From a virus, in IMG/VR virus record IMGVR_UViG_3300018405_000021, positions 1 through 60,165 of that record: a stretch of 60,165 bases of DNA, one strand, 5' to 3'. How positions within the stretch are numbered: the stretch's first letter is position 1; each line of letters opens with the position of its first letter. Below the pieces are notes generated by a model, which was not told the DNA's origin, did not search any database, and saw only the letters and a list, made by a program, of their open reading frames with translations. Shown piece after piece: positions 1 to 6,806 of this stretch. Both the position numbers and the translations under genes were made by a program.

Positions 1-281
1 CTCTGATGTTGATCGGCGGATTCACCGAGAAGCCAATTGTGAAAACCAGACGTGTTGCTGGTGAACCTGTCCTCTATCGACCATGGAAGCTTGATTTCAT
101 CGCTGCCGTCGAAGAAACGAACCGTAAGCACTTCCGGCGTCGGCTCCTCTTCCGGCCCGTTGATGGAAGCCTTGCAGCCAGGGTTTACCTTGAAGGTAAC
201 GACCATCTTCAATTCGATCTCAGTCCCGCATTCGAAACCGTTGATGGAAATGTCTTGCTCTGCTCGATACTGTTGCGTCAC
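1..281 (-). CDS. hypothetical protein, cut by the window edge
   Basis: A GTG start at 281 follows a GGGAGA ribosome-binding site on the minus strand, just after the stop of the Ref-like gene. About 93 codons are visible without a stop before the edge. The protein is acidic with no motif I recognise. If the window is circular, the frame continues into the fragment at 60102-60165, giving a protein of about 113-115 residues. Function unknown. Confidence 0.7.
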   Translation of the reverse strand, partial: MTQQYRAEQDISINGFECGTEIELKMVVTFKVNPGCKASINGPEEEPTPEVLTVRFFDGSDEIKLPWSIEDRFTSNTSGFHNWLLGESADQHQ

Positions 282-282
282 T

Positions 283-690
283 TCATTCTCCCTTTGCTGT
301 TGCAATCGCGACCCCGGATAAAATCCGCGATGTCGCCCTTACTGTTGCCTCATACCCGTCGAAGTCTGAATAAATGCCCCACAATGTCAGGGCCAGTTCG
401 TGCGGGTTGATACCTGTTCGCGCCCAAAAATCGCGCTCATTCATGCCGTGCTGACGGCGGTGCTGGACCGGCGACAGCGGAAGCGCCCATCGATCTGGCG
501 CTTTCTTCCCTCTTGCCCTGCCGTAATGACCGTAGCGCGGTGCGGAATACGACAGGTGTGCGGCTTCTACCCCTAATCCGCCCGTAACGGCGCAAGGAAG
601 CGTGTGAAGCCACGCTAGGTAGTCTGGCCGCTTTTCTGTCTTAACGCGCGCTGGCGGGGCATTGTCGGGCTTTACGATACGCATTGCCAT
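283..690 (-). CDS. Ref-like/DUF968-type HNH protein
   Basis: A 135-residue protein that resembles the phage Ref (RecA-dependent nuclease) and DUF968 families: a core with LPC near residue 31, a VEAAH segment, an RYGHYG-like loop, a PDRWALPL stretch and an HRRQH segment followed by MNERDFW, which is the pattern of these HNH-type zinc-binding proteins. In the family such proteins act on DNA during recombination; activity here is inferred. It overlaps the end of the upstream small gene by 19 bases and has GAGG seven bases before its ATG. It belongs to the leftward operon that starts near 1736. Confidence 0.75.
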   Translation of the reverse strand: MAMRIVKPDNAPPARVKTEKRPDYLAWLHTLPCAVTGGLGVEAAHLSYSAPRYGHYGRARGKKAPDRWALPLSPVQHRRQHGMNERDFWARTGINPHELALTLWGIYSDFDGYEATVRATSRILSGVAIATAKGE

Positions 691-893
691 TTGTCGGCCT
701 CCTGCTTCAGCGCTTCATCGTCTTCACTTCCTTCGTAAATGACGATGGCATAAATTCCGGACGATGATCCATCTTTCGGCGTGACCACGTGCGTCCTGAA
801 ATAGCCGCCTTCTAACTCTTCATGCTCGTCAATGACGTGTGACGCAATTGCGTGACAAATTTCCTTGTAGTCTAGCTTCCATGCCTGTTTCAT
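672..893 (-). CDS. small hypothetical protein
   Basis: Encodes 73 residues, starting three bases downstream of the stop of the GIY-YIG/RepL-like fusion gene and overlapping the Ref-like gene. No domain recognised; it is acidic at its C-terminal end. Gene spacing and direction support that it is real. Confidence 0.65.
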   Translation of the reverse strand: MKQAWKLDYKEICHAIASHVIDEHEELEGGYFRTHVVTPKDGSSSGIYAIVIYEGSEDDEALKQEADKWQCVS

Positions 894-896
894 GGC

Positions 897-1592
897 TCAC
901 GACCCTTTCCGTTCGTCAAGGCGGCGCTTGAGTTCGTAGCTGACTTTCGAGTTCATGGCCGGCACGTGATCCTTAGCCTTGCCCTTCCACGCAAATTCAG
1001 GATTGAGGCAATACATCTTGCTAACGCCGCGATCCGGCTTCTTCTCGAGGATGATGCCCAATTCAACAAGGCGCTTGATCGACCGGCTGACGTTACTCCG
1101 CTTCATCCCCAGTTGATCCGCCATCTCGCTTTGGTTGACAACGGCGAATTCGTTGTTGAATTTTGCATCAACCGTCAGGGCCAGCAATATGGCCAAACCA
1201 TCACCGCCAATGCGCTTCCTATTGCAGGCTATAGACATGATGATATCTTGGTTCATTATGATCCATCGCTCTCCGAACTCTTCAAGGATAACTGATTTGT
1301 TGCTGGCTTCCTTGAAAAGGTGAATTTCCGGCGGGAGGATTGTTTCCATTTCTTCCGAAAACTTAAACCACTCTCCACGTATTCTGAGATGGCTGAAGTG
1401 CTTGTGCAGCCATTTCTCCTCGGCAATTCCTCCTGGAATAGTTCTGAACACATGAAGGTCATGTGGAGAGCCGATTTTCAATTGCGATAGGCGCTTACTT
1501 ACGTTTGTTGCCTTGCCGATTTTCACTTCTCCATATCGATTTTTAATGAAATAGACGACGCTCCTATTTCTTCCCGTTTCGGTAATGCTCAT
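897..1592 (-). CDS. fusion of GIY-YIG-like (T5orf172/MUG113) domain with RepL-like winged helix
   Basis: The N-terminal 90 residues (VVYFIKN, then KIGKA, later EKWLHKHF and GEWF) match the GIY-YIG-like T5orf172/MUG113 fold. The C-terminal part (about 110-215) looks like a winged-helix replication or regulatory protein of RepL type, with a recognition region near SEMADQLGMKRSNVSRSIKRL and a LNPEFAWKG segment typical of RepL-like proteins. I chose the ATG at 1592 (AGAAGGA upstream); a TTG at 1598 is possible. It overlaps the small RHH gene by 29 bases. It could be a replication initiator, a regulator or a nuclease with a DNA-binding tail; the domain pairing is visible, the function is inferred. 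Confidence 0.75.
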   Translation of the reverse strand: MSITETGRNRSVVYFIKNRYGEVKIGKATNVSKRLSQLKIGSPHDLHVFRTIPGGIAEEKWLHKHFSHLRIRGEWFKFSEEMETILPPEIHLFKEASNKSVILEEFGERWIIMNQDIIMSIACNRKRIGGDGLAILLALTVDAKFNNEFAVVNQSEMADQLGMKRSNVSRSIKRLVELGIILEKKPDRGVSKMYCLNPEFAWKGKAKDHVPAMNSKVSYELKRRLDERKGS

Positions 1593-1701
1593 CAACAATC
1601 CTTCTCAGAAGTTCAGCCATGGTCATTTCGAGCGCCTCAGCCTCCTCTTTGAGGAGACTAATCTGGCGCTCAGACAAAAATACGGTTGTTCGCTTTTGCA
1701 T
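1564..1701 (-). CDS. small ribbon-helix-helix DNA-binding protein
   Basis: Encodes 45 residues: a basic beta strand (KRTTVFLS) followed by two helices rich in E and L, ending in ELLRRIVDEHY, the pattern of Arc/CopG-type ribbon-helix-helix repressors. It is the first gene after the promoter at 1708-1736 and overlaps the next gene, so it may autoregulate that operon. It is a paralogue of the RHH protein at 3051-3185 (both have an EEA-x5-L-T-x-AEL-RR pattern). Confidence 0.8.
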   Translation of the reverse strand: MQKRTTVFLSERQISLLKEEAEALEMTMAELLRRIVDEHYRNGKK

Positions 1702-1707
1702 GTATAT

Positions 1708-1736
1708 ATCCTATGTTCCTTGTATTCACTTGTCAA
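1708..1736 (-). promoter_or_regulatory. sigma70-type promoter, possibly leaderless
   Basis: On the minus strand TTGACA (1736-1731), a 17-base spacer, then TAGGAT (1713-1708). Only six bases separate the -10 from the ATG at 1701, so the transcript may begin at or next to the start codon. AGGA inside the -10 could act as a ribosome-binding site only if another promoter is used. Confidence 0.65.
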
Positions 1737-1761
1737 GAGGCCTACGCGGCCCAAACCCGCG

Positions 1762-1780
1762 CCAGACGCCGCGCGTCTGG
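1762..1780. repeat. perfect inverted repeat (8-base arms)
   Basis: CCAGACGC, three bases, then GCGTCTGG. It lies in the gap between the end of the 1842-2009 gene and the promoter at 1736. There is no T run on either side, so it is either a weak terminator hairpin for the upstream leftward operon or a protein-binding site. Confidence 0.5.
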
Positions 1781-1841
1781 ACTGCACACTTTGACGCATC
1801 GCCCGCTATCTGGGGAAGTGCATTTTTTGCTTTGGAATGGG

Positions 1842-2009
1842 TTAAACAAACCCGCGATCCTTATGCAGAGCCGACCATGCCCGTTCAAGACGTGCAGCGG
1901 CTTCATCCGGCCAGCGCAACGCAAGGCGGCGCGTCAACGTCGCCATTTCAGCCTGTGCGGCTTCGACAACCCACTTCGGCTTTGCTTCTTTCCAATCGCG
2001 CTCCATCAT
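1842..2009 (-). CDS. small hypothetical protein
   Basis: A 55-residue protein, rich in W, A and R and mostly helical, whose ATG overlaps the stop of the upstream gene (ATGA) and follows a GAGGG ribosome-binding site. No known domain. It is the last gene of the leftward set that begins at 3226. Confidence 0.6.
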   Translation of the reverse strand: MMERDWKEAKPKWVVEAAQAEMATLTRRLALRWPDEAAARLERAWSALHKDRGFV

Positions 2010-2197
2010 TTTCCCTCTTTCAAAGCCCGCGTCATCGCATCGCGCCGACGCTTCCTGATTTCCTTCACAGGCCGGTGTGCGCGTATCGCCTCACGTTCGG
2101 CCCGGTTGATCTCGTCCAGTTCCGGCATAGCCCGTGCCATCCGCCGGTTACGCCACCACGCGCATATCGTGAAGATGATGCGGTCTAGGCGGGTCAT
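2006..2197 (-). CDS. small basic hypothetical protein
   Basis: Encodes 63 residues, very rich in arginine with a hydrophobic N-terminal stretch (IIFTICAWW). The start overlaps the preceding stop by ATGA and the end overlaps the next gene the same way, consistent with translational coupling. Not recognised; the N-terminal stretch could be a membrane-associated helix. Confidence 0.6.
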   Translation of the reverse strand: MTRLDRIIFTICAWWRNRRMARAMPELDEINRAEREAIRAHRPVKEIRKRRRDAMTRALKEGK

Positions 2198-2436
2198 GGC
2201 TCATCCCCTTCGATCTGGGCGACACTCCGCGCCCTGCGTTCAAGCGTCTGCATGGCTTGCAGATAAATACGGACGCCGTTGAAAAGCTGCTTGGCAACCG
2301 CTGCCCGCGCTAGGCCGTCTTGCGCGCTGATTTTCTTCTCGCGCATGTCGGTCAAGTCCTGAGACAGACCGCGAATGACGCTTTGCAAATCCAGGCTGTC
2401 ACTCACGGGTGATGTTTCGTAATCTCTGGGCGTCAT
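2194..2436 (-). CDS. small hypothetical protein, mostly helical
   Basis: An 80-residue product from the ATG at 2436, preceded by GGAG; a GTG four codons upstream is an alternative. Predicted largely helical, with no motif I recognise. It is coupled to both neighbours by short overlaps. Confidence 0.6.
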   Translation of the reverse strand: MTPRDYETSPVSDSLDLQSVIRGLSQDLTDMREKKISAQDGLARAAVAKQLFNGVRIYLQAMQTLERRARSVAQIEGDEP

Positions 2437-2438
2437 GT

Positions 2439-2675
2439 CTATCTCCACGGGTGCGCTTGACGGTATGCTTCATGGTCGAGCGCAGCGGCCAGAGCGCTTA
2501 TCTGTGTGGCGATACGCCGGTCACGAAATGCGCCTTGCGTCGGCGGGGTAGCGCCGTAGTTCCGTTCGCAGTTCTTGCATACCGGAGCGATTTCTCTGTG
2601 CCGACCATTGTCCCACCATACAGGGGAAATCTCGCGCTGGCATATAACGCATGTGAATGAAGGCTTGCCGCTCAC
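2439..2675 (-). CDS. small zinc-ribbon protein
   Basis: A CVIC pair near residue 10 and a CKNC pair about 25 residues later form a four-cysteine zinc knuckle, with two tryptophans between them. I prefer the GTG at 2675, which overlaps the upstream stop and follows GGAGAA; an ATG at 2708 would add 11 residues. The fold resembles HNH-linked or other small phage zinc ribbons, but no catalytic histidines are evident, so a structural or DNA-binding role is more likely than cleavage. Confidence 0.65.
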   Translation of the reverse strand: MSGKPSFTCVICQREISPVWWDNGRHREIAPVCKNCERNYGATPPTQGAFRDRRIATQISALAAALDHEAYRQAHPWR

Positions 2676-2854
2676 TTCTCCATCCTCGCGATTTGATCGT
2701 TTACCCATGCCATGCGGACAGGATTGCGGTGATGAGTGCCTTCTTCTGCATCGATATCGTAGCGACCACCTTCATCAAAAGGGGTAATGGTGGATGGAAG
2801 GGACCTCTCAAAAGCAATCAGTATGGGGCGAATATCATCATCTTCCCGTGTCAT
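2672..2854 (-). CDS. small acidic hypothetical protein
   Basis: A 60-residue protein coupled by four-base overlaps to both neighbours. Acidic N-terminal half; no domain recognised. Confidence 0.6.
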   Translation of the reverse strand: MTREDDDIRPILIAFERSLPSTITPFDEGGRYDIDAEEGTHHRNPVRMAWVNDQIARMEK

Positions 2855-3054
2855 TTCGATTTCTCCCTGTCTTTCTCGTGCATGTAGGCACGAACCACGT
2901 TGCGAAGGCCGAAGACAACGCCAGCAGCTTTATCTACCGATGCCTCTTTGTGGACGGACGCAAACCGTTCCATCTTTGCGACGAGGCGATCCATTTCCAG
3001 ATCGAGTTGGTCAGCGTCTTTCTGCTTGAACGTTCTGTATCCGCTATGCGTCAT
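2851..3054 (-). CDS. small hypothetical protein
   Basis: Encodes 67 residues with many charged residues and a predicted helical middle. Its ATG overlaps the stop of the RHH gene upstream. Not recognised. Confidence 0.6.
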   Translation of the reverse strand: MTHSGYRTFKQKDADQLDLEMDRLVAKMERFASVHKEASVDKAAGVVFGLRNVVRAYMHEKDREKSK

Positions 3055-3185
3055 TTGCCGCCCATCTTCTCGTCAATCCACCGGCGTATTAGCTCGGCAA
3101 CGGTGATTTGCAGCCTTGCCGCCTCTTCCCGCAGGTAGTTGCGGCGCTCATCTGTTAGGAAAACTTCCAGTTTGGTCTTTTTCAT
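3051..3185 (-). CDS. ribbon-helix-helix DNA-binding protein
   Basis: A 44-residue protein with a basic strand (KTKLEVFL), then two helices ending in VAELIRRWIDEKM, as in Arc/CopG/MetJ-type dimeric regulators. The start overlaps the stop of a 14-residue upstream peptide, so translation is probably coupled. It likely binds an operator near its own promoter. Related to the RHH protein at 1564-1701. Confidence 0.8.
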   Translation of the reverse strand: MKKTKLEVFLTDERRNYLREEAARLQITVAELIRRWIDEKMGGK

Positions 3186-3226
3186 TCGGCTCTCTTCCGC
3201 CTGTAATTCCGCATGTAAGATTTCAT
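3182..3226 (-). CDS. 14-residue basic leader peptide
   Basis: MKSYMRNYRRKRAE from an ATG at 3226 with a strong AGGAAGG site upstream; its TGA overlaps the ATG of the RHH gene. It may simply carry ribosomes into the RHH gene, or be a short basic peptide in its own right. TTGACA at 3245-3240 on the minus strand could be a -35 element for this small operon, but no good -10 is visible. Confidence 0.5.
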   Translation of the reverse strand: MKSYMRNYRRKRAE

Positions 3227-3249
3227 GGCAACCTTCCTGTGTCAATAAC

Positions 3250-3281
3250 AAAAAAGCCCCGCATGAATTAACATGCAGGGC
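3250..3281 (-). terminator. rho-independent terminator
   Basis: On the minus strand a ten-pair stem (GCCC-GCATG/CATGC-GGGC with one T-G pair) with a six-base loop is followed by TTTTTT. It sits six bases after the stop of the DUF5131 gene and ends the leftward recombination operon. Confidence 0.85.
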
Positions 3282-3286
3282 GTCGG

Positions 3287-4096
3287 TCATGGCATTTCGT
3301 CCCATGTTCTGCCGTCAAGTAATCGGCCGGCGGCTTTCTTCCCCACTCTCATGGATGGCGGCGGGCACTCACCCTTTGTGGATGTATACAGCAGCGCGTC
3401 GGCACTCCACTCCCCCCATTGTTTAAAATGGAACGCTTTTTTGCCCGCCACGCATTGGTCACGCAACTCTCTCGCCCAGTCTGGATGCATGGGCCGCGCT
3501 CCCTTGCCACTTTCCCCGCCGCATATGATGAGTTCCGGCATGATGTCGCTCGGTATCTCACCAAGGGGGGCGAGCATAGGCTCGACAGACCAGAACCTGA
3601 CTTTCGCGTCTATCGCCATAAGCTTGTGGCCGTCGCGAAGCATTTCATCACGATTGACAACCGTAGCGCCGATCCAGACATTCCGTGGAATTCCCAGCGG
3701 GAACATAAGGTCTAGGTAGCGCTTTGCGTTGCCGATGCGTTTTGTCAACAGCATCCAGTCAAGGCATGGGGTGGCGGTTATCAGCCTAGCCAGTTCATGC
3801 CGCCAATCGTCAATGATCGACGGGTGATTGTCGAACACATCGGCCAGCGATGCACAAAACACACGATGGCGCTCCCCGGCATAACTGGCGGCGCGGTTCC
3901 AAGCCCGTGGCTTATTCCAGTTCTGCACGCCGGTACGGGTTCTATCCGCTGCATGGCCCCATCGCGTTGCCGTTCCTTGCATACCTCTCGCATCCCACGT
4001 TTCGGCGTAGCAATGGTCGCATCCCGGCCCGACCTTCATGCATCCTATCCACGGGTTAAATGAAAAATCCGTCCACGAGATACTCGTTTCAGCCAC
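3287..4096 (-). CDS. DUF5131 (phage Gp37/Gp68) family protein
   Basis: A 269-residue protein with the family signature near the N-terminus: NPWIGC, then PGCDHCYAE, giving a cysteine cluster like that of radical-SAM-related enzymes, followed by RVFCASLADVFD and WMLLTKR segments and an ICGGESG stretch. The family is common in phages and is thought to be an iron-sulphur/SAM-type enzyme; the substrate is unknown. Starts with GTG at 4096 after GAAGGAG. It ends the recombination operon. Confidence 0.85.
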   Translation of the reverse strand: MAETSISWTDFSFNPWIGCMKVGPGCDHCYAETWDARGMQGTATRWGHAADRTRTGVQNWNKPRAWNRAASYAGERHRVFCASLADVFDNHPSIIDDWRHELARLITATPCLDWMLLTKRIGNAKRYLDLMFPLGIPRNVWIGATVVNRDEMLRDGHKLMAIDAKVRFWSVEPMLAPLGEIPSDIMPELIICGGESGKGARPMHPDWARELRDQCVAGKKAFHFKQWGEWSADALLYTSTKGECPPPSMRVGKKAAGRLLDGRTWDEMP

Positions 4097-4175
4097 GATT
4101 TCGTCTCCTTCTCTCTCGTCCTAATTGCTTAATGCGTCGGTGGACAGCCAAGTATGGGTTAGCCAAAACGGAGTT

Positions 4176-4982
4176 TCAGCCTCCTATATCACCAACTTCG
4201 CATTCAAACATTTCCGCGAAGTGCGCCAGATCGCTTTCCCTAAGTCGCGGGAATACAGTCGGATCGGCCTTGATCTGTGCATCGACCGAAAGAAAGATCG
4301 CCTTTAGCTGGTCGTGCAGTTCGGGCCGCAAGGTGTCTTTCCATCCGTCCTTAGCCGCGACCAGAGCGCGCCGTTTCGCATGTGCATCCAGGTCTTCATA
4401 AACGGGAATGGCCATAAGCTTCCGGCAACACTCGATCATCATTTCGCGGTCTACATCCGCTTGTAAATCGCGGCTTCCGGTTTCCTTGGTATCTATGGCC
4501 GGGCTGCCGCCATCTGCTTCTGTGACGGCTTCTCGTGCCGGTGTGTCGACATCTACGTCTTCTGCCGCCGCTTCACGTTTCAGCGTCGAAACGTCAACGC
4601 CGGTAATGCGCGAAAGCAGCGCGATCATCTGCTCCAGAGCGTCGGATAGTTCCGCGTCATCAAGGTCATTCAGAGAGCGCGGCCATTGCATCATGTTGCC
4701 ATGGGCCGACTTCCCCAGATTGACGATGCCGAGTGCCAGCTTGATGGCCTCATGCGCCTCCGTGCTGTTCTTCCACGGTGTTTTGCACTGCTTCATGACA
4801 AGACCGAGGATCGCCCACCAGCGCCTCACGTCTTTCCGGTTCTTCTCTTCCGTGAACTTTACCATGACAGTGGTGCCGTTCCGGTAACTGTCCAGACGCT
4901 CTTGGTCATAGGAAGAGGCCGGAACTAACCGGCCCCCTTCGATTTTCATTCTGAATGCTGGTTTGTCGTCTGCCTTAGCCAT
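4176..4982 (-). CDS. phage protein of the recombination operon, function unknown
   Basis: A 268-residue protein placed directly after SSB and RecT. The first 110 residues contain DVRRWWAILGLVMKQCKTPW, reminiscent of small NinB/DUF1367-like recombination accessory proteins; residues 120-180 are acidic and probably disordered; the C-terminal 90 residues are helical. A role with RecT/SSB is inferred from position only. Confidence 0.7.
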   Translation of the reverse strand: MAKADDKPAFRMKIEGGRLVPASSYDQERLDSYRNGTTVMVKFTEEKNRKDVRRWWAILGLVMKQCKTPWKNSTEAHEAIKLALGIVNLGKSAHGNMMQWPRSLNDLDDAELSDALEQMIALLSRITGVDVSTLKREAAAEDVDVDTPAREAVTEADGGSPAIDTKETGSRDLQADVDREMMIECCRKLMAIPVYEDLDAHAKRRALVAAKDGWKDTLRPELHDQLKAIFLSVDAQIKADPTVFPRLRESDLAHFAEMFECEVGDIGG

Positions 4983-4998
4983 CTATCTCCCCTGTGTT

Positions 4999-5445
4999 TC
5001 AGAACGGAATGTTGTCACCCATATCATCGCCCATGCTGGACGATGAACCGCCACCACGGGAAGCGCTACCGTTCCCGCCGCCATCACCATCGCGGCGACC
5101 ATCAAGCATGGTCAGGGTGCAATTGTAGCCTTGCAGAATGATCTCGGTTGAGTAGCGGTCGTTACCGTCCTTGTCCTGCCATTTTCTTGTCTGTAGCGAC
5201 CCCTCAATGTACAGCTTCGCGCCCTTCTTGACGTACTGTTCAACGACTTTGACGATGTTTTCGTTGAACACAACTACGCTGTTCCATTCCGTCTTTTCGC
5301 GACGTTCGCCGCTGGCCTTGTCGCGCCACGTCTCGGACGTAGCAATGCGCAGGTTGGCAATCGGCGCACCGGATTGTGTCCGTCTGATTTCGGGATCGGC
5401 CCCGACATTGCCTATCAGAAATACGCGGTTAACTGAACCTGCCAT
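4999..5445 (-). CDS. ssb: single-stranded DNA-binding protein
   Basis: An OB-fold SSB of 148 residues: N-terminal SVNRVFLIGNVGADPE, then LRIATSE and EWNSVVVF, followed by a glycine/serine-rich linker and the acidic tail ending in DDMGDNIPF, the usual protein-interaction tip. It coats single-stranded DNA during replication and RecT-mediated annealing. The ATG at 5445 overlaps the RecT stop and follows GGAGG. Confidence 0.95.
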   Translation of the reverse strand: MAGSVNRVFLIGNVGADPEIRRTQSGAPIANLRIATSETWRDKASGERREKTEWNSVVVFNENIVKVVEQYVKKGAKLYIEGSLQTRKWQDKDGNDRYSTEIILQGYNCTLTMLDGRRDGDGGGNGSASRGGGSSSSMGDDMGDNIPF

Positions 5446-6344
5446 CACTTCGCCTCCTGTGCGCGAATTCGACTTGCTGCGCGCCGCTTGATCGCCAGCG
5501 CGATGCCCTGATTTGTATCGCCGTTCGGCTTGCCGTCGAACCGCGCCATGGGGTCGGCATTGGCCCAGACTTCCTCAAGGCTTTCCATATCGGTCACTAC
5601 CGAAACTTCGTCTTCCAGACGGGTGAAAAATTCGTTGTCGTCTTCCGGCCACGTATCCACGTCGTGGGCGGCGTTTTCGTTTTCCGCTACCGTGGCGTCG
5701 ATAATCACGCCGTCCGCGTCTGCGATCTCTATATGGGCCGCGGTGTCTGCTTTAACGGGTGACGGCGGCATGGGCGGAACGGGCGGCGTTTTGGCCGGCG
5801 TCACGTCGCGCATCTCCGCGATTTTCGCGCCTTCGTCTTCGTCGTAAATTCCGCTCAGGCTGAACGCATAACGGGCGCACTGGATGAGCGCCTTGTGGCG
5901 GAGCATGCGGTGCTTCATCTTCCACGGCTCCGTGTTCCGAACGCATTCAGACAGGTATTCCGTGACAGTGACGGGTCGGCTTCTGTCCTTCCGGTACATG
6001 CGGCAGGTGCATGAAATAAGGTTGCCTTTTTCGTCATGGTCGAAGTCGAACTCGAAACCGTCGCACGCCGGGTTCGAGTTGATGAGGTTCGTCCATCCGT
6101 CAATGGACAGGATCGGCACGATGCCGCCGCCCTTCGCTGGAAACGCATAGATTTCCTTCGTCAACGGGTTGAGGTCGTATTCCTTCGCGACCATCATCAG
6201 GGCCGCGAACTGTTCCGTGGTGTGGTTCGCTGGCATGACCGTGGCGCGAACTGTCTGTTCGAATGCCTTCGGGTCCATGTTGAACTTTTGCGCCATCGAC
6301 GCGATGAGCGACGGCTTTGCCGTTTCAGTGGTGATTGCGTTCAT
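5445..6344 (-). CDS. recT: RecT/Bet-type single-strand annealing protein
   Basis: A 299-residue protein with the RecT core in residues 20-180: YDLNPLTKEIYAFP, IVPILSIDGW, EYLSECVRNTEPW and RHKALIQCARYAF, all hallmarks of the family. The proline-rich and acidic C-terminal third is likely flexible and may bind SSB. It anneals complementary single strands; no partner exonuclease is obvious beside it. ATGA overlap with the upstream gene. Confidence 0.93.
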   Translation of the reverse strand: MNAITTETAKPSLIASMAQKFNMDPKAFEQTVRATVMPANHTTEQFAALMMVAKEYDLNPLTKEIYAFPAKGGGIVPILSIDGWTNLINSNPACDGFEFDFDHDEKGNLISCTCRMYRKDRSRPVTVTEYLSECVRNTEPWKMKHRMLRHKALIQCARYAFSLSGIYDEDEGAKIAEMRDVTPAKTPPVPPMPPSPVKADTAAHIEIADADGVIIDATVAENENAAHDVDTWPEDDNEFFTRLEDEVSVVTDMESLEEVWANADPMARFDGKPNGDTNQGIALAIKRRAASRIRAQEAK

Positions 6345-6577
6345 CAGAAATCCATTTCCTCTTTCACTTCCGGCTGTTTCAGTTCGGCTTTGCGCACGAT
6401 TGTCGCGGTTGCCATTTCGCTTTCGTCTTTGATGGAGACGATCTCCACCTCCGTTTCGCCGCGCCGAGTTTCGACCACAACGCGATCACCGGTCGACAAG
6501 TCCATGCCGTCCGGGATGACATAATCGTATGTCTTGTCGTCTTTCTGCCATCGGAATTTCACGGATGCGTAGGCCAT
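6344..6577 (-). CDS. small hypothetical protein, beta-rich
   Basis: A 77-residue protein from an ATG preceded by AAGGGAGA. Alternating charged and hydrophobic residues (VVVETRRGETEVEIVSI) suggest a small beta barrel. Coupled to RecT by an overlap. Not recognised. Confidence 0.65.
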   Translation of the reverse strand: MAYASVKFRWQKDDKTYDYVIPDGMDLSTGDRVVVETRRGETEVEIVSIKDESEMATATIVRKAELKQPEVKEEMDF

Positions 6578-6578
6578 T

Positions 6579-6806
6579 TTATTCTCCCTTCGGTGCGTGT
6601 TCATTCATGATCAGTTGCATTCCTGACCGGATGGCCGGAGTGACCGGCTCCGCAGGAACGGCGGCAAACGCCGCTTCAAGGGCTACCTTCATGTTTTCCC
6701 GACCGATGCGAAGTTCTTCATCGGTAAACAAGCCGGGATACTTATACCCGCGCTTCTCGATAACCGCTCTGTTTGCCACTTCGATCATTTCATCAGTGAT
6801 TTTCAT
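6579..6806 (-). CDS. small hypothetical protein
   Basis: Encodes 75 residues, helical, with an N-terminal KITDEMIEVANRAV segment similar to other short phage proteins that begin with 'TDEMI-A', such as the one at 57454-58143. Function unknown. Confidence 0.65.
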   Translation of the reverse strand: MKITDEMIEVANRAVIEKRGYKYPGLFTDEELRIGRENMKVALEAAFAAVPAEPVTPAIRSGMQLIMNEHAPKGE

